Of a DNA stretch of 9,779 bases, positions 7,401 through 9,779 are shown piece by piece. The stretch covers positions 1 through 9,779 of the forward strand of contig JAFZUH010000145.1 in NCBI GenBank assembly GCA_017618435.1, in the 5' to 3' direction. The translations under genes and the position numbers were made by a program. The notes under the pieces are model-generated. The model did no database searches. It worked only from the letters and a program-made list of their open reading frames with translations, and was not told where the DNA came from. The DNA is from Bacteroidales bacterium. Lineage in GTDB: Bacteria; Bacteroidota; Bacteroidia; Bacteroidales; WCHB1-69. Each line of letters starts with the position of its first letter. The stretch's first letter is position 1.

Positions 7401-8902
7401 ATGCCAAATTGCTTGGAGAAGTTTCTTTGTCGGGAGTTTTGGGCATAGACTTTTTAAAAACAGAATACTTTTTTGACAAAGCGACAATCGCCTTTGTTGA
7501 TACAGGCTTTACTTTTAAAGACATGCAGGTAACCGATATGTACAAAAACAACGCTGTAGTCAACGGAGTCATTACTCATGAGCATTTGAAAAACTGGGGT
7601 GTGGATATGCACATAAAAGCTTCTAAAACATTAGCCTTGAATACAACGGTAAAAGACAACAAACTCTTTTACGGCAAAGGATTTGTTAGTGGAAACGTTC
7701 ATCTGAAAACAGACCCCCAAGGTATGCAAATAAATGCGGATATAACAACAGAACCCAAAACCGATATTAGTTTGCTTTTCGATTGGGCAAAAACGGCCAG
7801 TGAAAACAATTTTATTTCGTTTGTTTCGACAAAAACCAACAATCAAATATTACAAAGCATAAAAAAAGAACAAGATAGCAAAATGGCTATTAATATGAAA
7901 ATAAAAATTACCCCTACGGCTGTTGTAAGAGTTTTTCTTGACCCTTCAATAGGCGGGACCATCACCGGACGAGGCAACGGAAATATAGAACTCAATCTTG
8001 ACAGAAACAATAATTTTACCCTTTATGGTTCTCATACGCTGACAGGGGGAACCTTTGATTTGGCTTACGGTGATATTTTGACCAGAAGTTTTAAAATACA
8101 AAATGGAGGAACTTTGTCTTGGGCAGGCAACCCGTTGCAAGGCAAAATAAACGTTCAAGCCATTCAATCGACAAAAGTTTCCATTAACAATTTGGTTAAC
8201 AATTCTGAAAGTGCCAAATACAGACCCATTTCAGTAAATAATATTCTGAATCTTAACGGCAATTTGCTTAGCCCGACTTTCAATTTTAGTTTTGAGTTGC
8301 CTGATGCTGACGAATCAGTCAAAAATATTGTTTATAATTTCATTGATACCACTGATAGAGAAGAAATGGTAAGACAATTGATTACAGTATTGTTTTGGGG
8401 TTCTTTTGATGTTTCCAGCCAAGGCAGTGTCTCTTCCGGAGGTCTTGGATATTCTATCAGTGAACTTATTTCCCATCAAATCAACAAAGTTGTTTCCTCT
8501 TTGTCTGAAAATATAGATGTTCGTCTGGCTTATAGAAACAACGAAGATATGGCTGAACAAGAATACAGCATGGACATAGGAGGCAGTTTTCTTAATGACA
8601 GACTAACCATTAGGACAACATTAGGTGTTTTGAATCAGCAAGATATAGCGGACAACGACCGTTTTTTGGGTGATATTATTGTGGAATATAAGATTATTCC
8701 AGATGGCTCCCTGAAAGCAAAAGCGTTTAATGTTACCAATCAACAAGAAAAATTGGAATATACTTCCAAATATTCTCAAGGCTTGGGTCTTTCCTTTTCT
8801 AAAAGTTTTGATACTTACAAGGAACTTTTCACCCGAAAAAGAAAAAAGAACAAAAAAATTATAACAGATTCAAATCAAGATACATTATCTGTTCCCAAAT
8901 AA
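4412..8902 (+). CDS. tamB: TamB-family translocation/assembly module protein (DUF490)
   Basis: I start the 1496-residue protein at ATG 4412 (MAKKQNIAKR). The frame extends to a TTG at 4379, but that lies in the promoter. A basic N-terminus precedes one membrane segment at about 18-38, then AVQTFAGKQVTAFLSKKM, typical of the AsmA/TamB N-terminus. The long middle is beta-strand-rich with low sequence identity, as in the extended hydrophobic groove of TamB. The conserved C-terminal TamB domain spans about 1090-1440, with IGGTITGRGNGNIELNL from 1180, TLTGGTFDLAYGD after it, and SWAGNPLQGKINVQA. The tail is basic (TRKRKKNKK). Known members are anchored in the inner membrane, span the periplasm, and with an Omp85 partner (TamA/BamA) take part in outer-membrane assembly and phospholipid transport. 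The length agrees with Bacteroidota homologues. No Omp85 gene is adjacent here, so the partner is encoded elsewhere. The 3' end overlaps purN by 18 bp. Confidence 0.93.
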   Translation: MAKKQNIAKRILKKTGKTFVFIILGILFVLVLLCAAMTIPAVQTFAGKQVTAFLSKKMNAELSVEKLRINWDLTIVAHGIYIGDQHGNNLISASYARMDFPIFKSRYLEFNHVYADSADVCFRTYLGEDEFNLRFFIDFFSNDEEPTEKMVVNFNYLQLKNSRFQLRNDNTAMEDEENLWNYRNMILTDINTNMKQMLIIGDSLNFYIDQLQAKERSGFSLTDFHGHLQISQTGLYCFDTKFQTGNGSLLDVDFGFDFKNGYQSFKNFFKEVAFNTYLHPSQFNTKDLTYFVKAFEGLEDTVSVQSSVHGVLSDINFDSTLIRLSPQTWISAHVNLLGLPTVEEMFIDANIEDFNANIKDIQAFSLPQNKKIVLPRNLQILQWARTKGHFVGLYNNFFADAIVFSNIGDGSCEIMLNSQKKNLFYDGKINLRHFALGQLLGVEKLGNISLSSQIKGKGTNLATMDTHINGNVSELELNGTNINNITLNGRILSKQFNGEIVCQDSNLQMDFDGLVDFNAAEPKYDFSAQLEHINLSQLKLFRPDSNACLKADITMNMVGKTLDSLQGSLNVKNITYSENNIYHYISDIALNIDMEEDKKQVVLQSDMANAEIEGHFEYVHLLTAWKWLLHKQLPALVASPDTTGKYQKHDQNFECLLNIKNISPILAIFAPDISLDNGMRANISLNERTEKMNLSMTINQIKIKDQAFNGIKVFSSHQYGNPLFFNVNCASYQSRSTDTMVDLSDCLIKTAVFNDSIQYFIVGKGNENNKIEDIFLQGVVGFRSSNDLFVYIDNGSILWNNEALLLDTFNYIHISPNGLDVKNFSIHSVNDNKSLHVKTIVSERNEKVLSFDFNEIELGMTNIFLNRFGISVQGKATGTGGLINLYSDKDFAIGSNFHVDDFEFNDVALGYLDAKTVWVNELKKLFISSDLYIDTNLTGNKLMSLHGYFNPREKYIDLDGNIENFNIKVLEPFLTSFANKVEGIGTGYVTFSGPISNAKLLGEVSLSGVLGIDFLKTEYFFDKATIAFVDTGFTFKDMQVTDMYKNNAVVNGVITHEHLKNWGVDMHIKASKTLALNTTVKDNKLFYGKGFVSGNVHLKTDPQGMQINADITTEPKTDISLLFDWAKTASENNFISFVSTKTNNQILQSIKKEQDSKMAINMKIKITPTAVVRVFLDPSIGGTITGRGNGNIELNLDRNNNFTLYGSHTLTGGTFDLAYGDILTRSFKIQNGGTLSWAGNPLQGKINVQAIQSTKVSINNLVNNSESAKYRPISVNNILNLNGNLLSPTFNFSFELPDADESVKNIVYNFIDTTDREEMVRQLITVLFWGSFDVSSQGSVSSGGLGYSISELISHQINKVVSSLSENIDVRLAYRNNEDMAEQEYSMDIGGSFLNDRLTIRTTLGVLNQQDIADNDRFLGDIIVEYKIIPDGSLKAKAFNVTNQQEKLEYTSKYSQGLGLSFSKSFDTYKELFTRKRKKNKKIITDSNQDTLSVPK

Positions 8903-9457
8903 AAGATTGTCTATTACTTTTGGGAAATGTTCTTTTTCTAAAAGATGTATTTTCTCGGCCACATTATCCGCATTGTCGGTTGCACTTATCGGGCAAGTTG
9001 CCTGAAAAATAATATCTCCGCTATCGTAATATTGATTAACATAATGTATGGTTATTCCGGAAAAAGGTTCGTGATTGGCAACCACGGCTTCATGAACATG
9101 ATGTCCGTACATTCCTTTTCCACCGTATTTGGGCAATAAGGCAGGGTGAATGTTGATGATTTTTTGAGGAAAGGCATTGATGATTTTTTCCGGTACCAGC
9201 CACAAAAATCCAGCCAAAACAATCAGGTCCGGATTGATTTCTTTTAATTTATCAAAAACAATATCAGTTGAAAAGAAATCGTTTCTGTTAAAAACCATAC
9301 TTGGAATGTGCAAATTTGCCGCACGTTGCAAAACGTATGCTTTCGGATTGTTGCAAAACAACATTGGAAATTCCACATGAGGATTAGCAACAAAATAATC
9401 TGCAATTTGTTGTACATTGGTACCATTTCCTGAGGCAAAAAGAACTATTTTATTCAT
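8885..9457 (-). CDS. purN: Phosphoribosylglycinamide formyltransferase (GART, 10-formyl-THF dependent)
   Basis: This complete 190-residue PurN carries out the third step of de novo purine synthesis: formyl transfer from 10-formyltetrahydrofolate to glycinamide ribonucleotide, in the cytoplasm. Motifs are visible in the expected order. They are the phosphate-binding loop ASGNGTN (8-14), PDLIVLAGF (76-84), and the catalytic INIHPALLPK with Asn102 and His104. Next come the substrate-loop GG at 112-113 and YYDSGDII, whose Asp145 is equivalent to the catalytic Asp144 of the E. coli enzyme. The length is slightly under the E. coli enzyme (212) but usual for short family members. ATG 9457 gives a start directly at the first beta strand. 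The gene follows a T9SS cargo gene by 13 bases on the same strand and may be co-transcribed with it. No other purine genes are in the window. Its last 18 bases lie antisense to the end of tamB. Confidence 0.96.
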   Translation of the reverse strand: MNKIVLFASGNGTNVQQIADYFVANPHVEFPMLFCNNPKAYVLQRAANLHIPSMVFNRNDFFSTDIVFDKLKEINPDLIVLAGFLWLVPEKIINAFPQKIINIHPALLPKYGGKGMYGHHVHEAVVANHEPFSGITIHYVNQYYDSGDIIFQATCPISATDNADNVAEKIHLLEKEHFPKVIDNLLFGNR

Positions 9458-9470
9458 TTTATTATATATT

Positions 9471-9779
9471 TTATCGTATTAATGTAACATATCCGCGTTT
9501 TTGAACAATATTTCCTTCTTTATTCTGATAAATCAAAAGATAAATATAAACTCCTGAGTGGGCAATTCTGCCTTTTGAGGTACCGTCCCAGCCCTCATTG
9601 ATGTCATCGGTAAAAAACACAACCTCTCCCCAACGATTATAGATGAGAAATTGGTAATTTTGATTATTCAAATAAGAAAAAACGGGTTTGAAAATTTGAT
9701 TTTCTGCAATTTCGCCATTGGGATGGAAGGCATTTGGAATAAAAATTTCTGTTTCTTTGGTTATTTCTAAAATATTGGA
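9471..9779 (-). CDS. C-terminal part of a T9SS cargo protein: type B sorting (gliding-motility-associated, CHU_C-like) domain
   Basis: The last 102 codons of a gene entering from the right edge are visible, ending in TAA at 9471. They form a nearly complete T9SS type B C-terminal domain: IFIPNAFHPNGE about 12 residues into the fragment, then YQFLIYNRWGEVVFFTDD, INEGWDGTSKGR, SGVYIYLLIY and the end KRGYVTLIR. This matches the family pattern (PNaFtPNGDG, fNRWGe.vF, GWDG, GvYvY, G.vtLiR). The domain directs export across the outer membrane by the type IX secretion system and attachment to or release from the surface. The passenger part lies outside the window, so its function is unknown. NGEIAENQ stands where the usual NGDGxND occurs, a mild deviation. 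An internal TTG or ATG should not be taken as a start. It sits 13 bases upstream of purN. Confidence 0.92.
   Translation of the reverse strand, partial: SNILEITKETEIFIPNAFHPNGEIAENQIFKPVFSYLNNQNYQFLIYNRWGEVVFFTDDINEGWDGTSKGRIAHSGVYIYLLIYQNKEGNIVQKRGYVTLIR

Noticed and set aside
7141..7572. 143-codon minus-strand ORF inside tamB
   Set aside because: It is the longest of several antisense ORFs within tamB, has no promoter or family match visible, and is explained as a shadow of the sense gene.
9244..9438. 64-codon minus-strand ORF within purN
   Set aside because: It is in another frame of purN, which has a complete catalytic motif set.
1..9779. CRISPR array, insertion sequence, tRNA or phage defence operon
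   Set aside because: No regularly spaced repeats, transposase-like frame, tRNA cloverleaf or defence-type protein family was seen on either strand.

Overview
The window looks like a piece of a low-GC Bacteroidota chromosome, most likely from the Bacteroidales or a relative. The signs are a secreted multi-domain surface protein with a cleaved-adhesin-type jelly roll, a C-terminal type IX secretion (T9SS) type B sorting domain, a Bacteroidota-style TamB, promoters of the TAnnTTTG type, and start codons preceded by A-rich stretches without a Shine-Dalgarno sequence.

Layout from left to right. Positions 1-1860 (minus strand) hold the first 620 residues of a secreted modular surface protein that runs off the left edge. 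Its upstream region (about 1861-2268) is the least ordinary part of the window. It is visibly richer in G+C than the DNA to its right, carries no convincing ORF, and is packed with inverted repeats. A perfect TAnnTTTG box (2261-2268, minus strand) sits just before the first hairpin. I read it as a candidate structured RNA of about 320-375 nt, or an unusually long structured 5' leader of the surface-protein mRNA. From about 2270 to 2827 follows very AT-rich DNA with one nested inverted repeat (2399-2451) and weak promoter candidates for the next gene. Positions 2828-4201 (plus) encode a complete tryptophanase (tnaA), closed by a clear intrinsic terminator. A good promoter at 4351-4381 then drives a 1496-residue TamB homologue (4412-8902, plus). 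Its 3' end overlaps by 18 bp the end of a convergent purN gene (8885-9457, minus). Thirteen bases upstream of purN ends another minus-strand gene, of which only the last 102 codons are inside the window. They form a T9SS type B (gliding-motility-associated, CHU_C-like) sorting domain.

Functionally this is a mixed neighbourhood rather than one pathway: indole-forming tryptophan catabolism, envelope biogenesis (TamB), purine synthesis (PurN) and two exported proteins. At least one of the exported proteins is a T9SS cargo; the other probably is, but its C-terminus is outside the window. No transposase, integrase, CRISPR array, tRNA or rRNA was recognised. The candidate structured RNA is the observation most likely to be undescribed. 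The protein genes belong to recognisable families.
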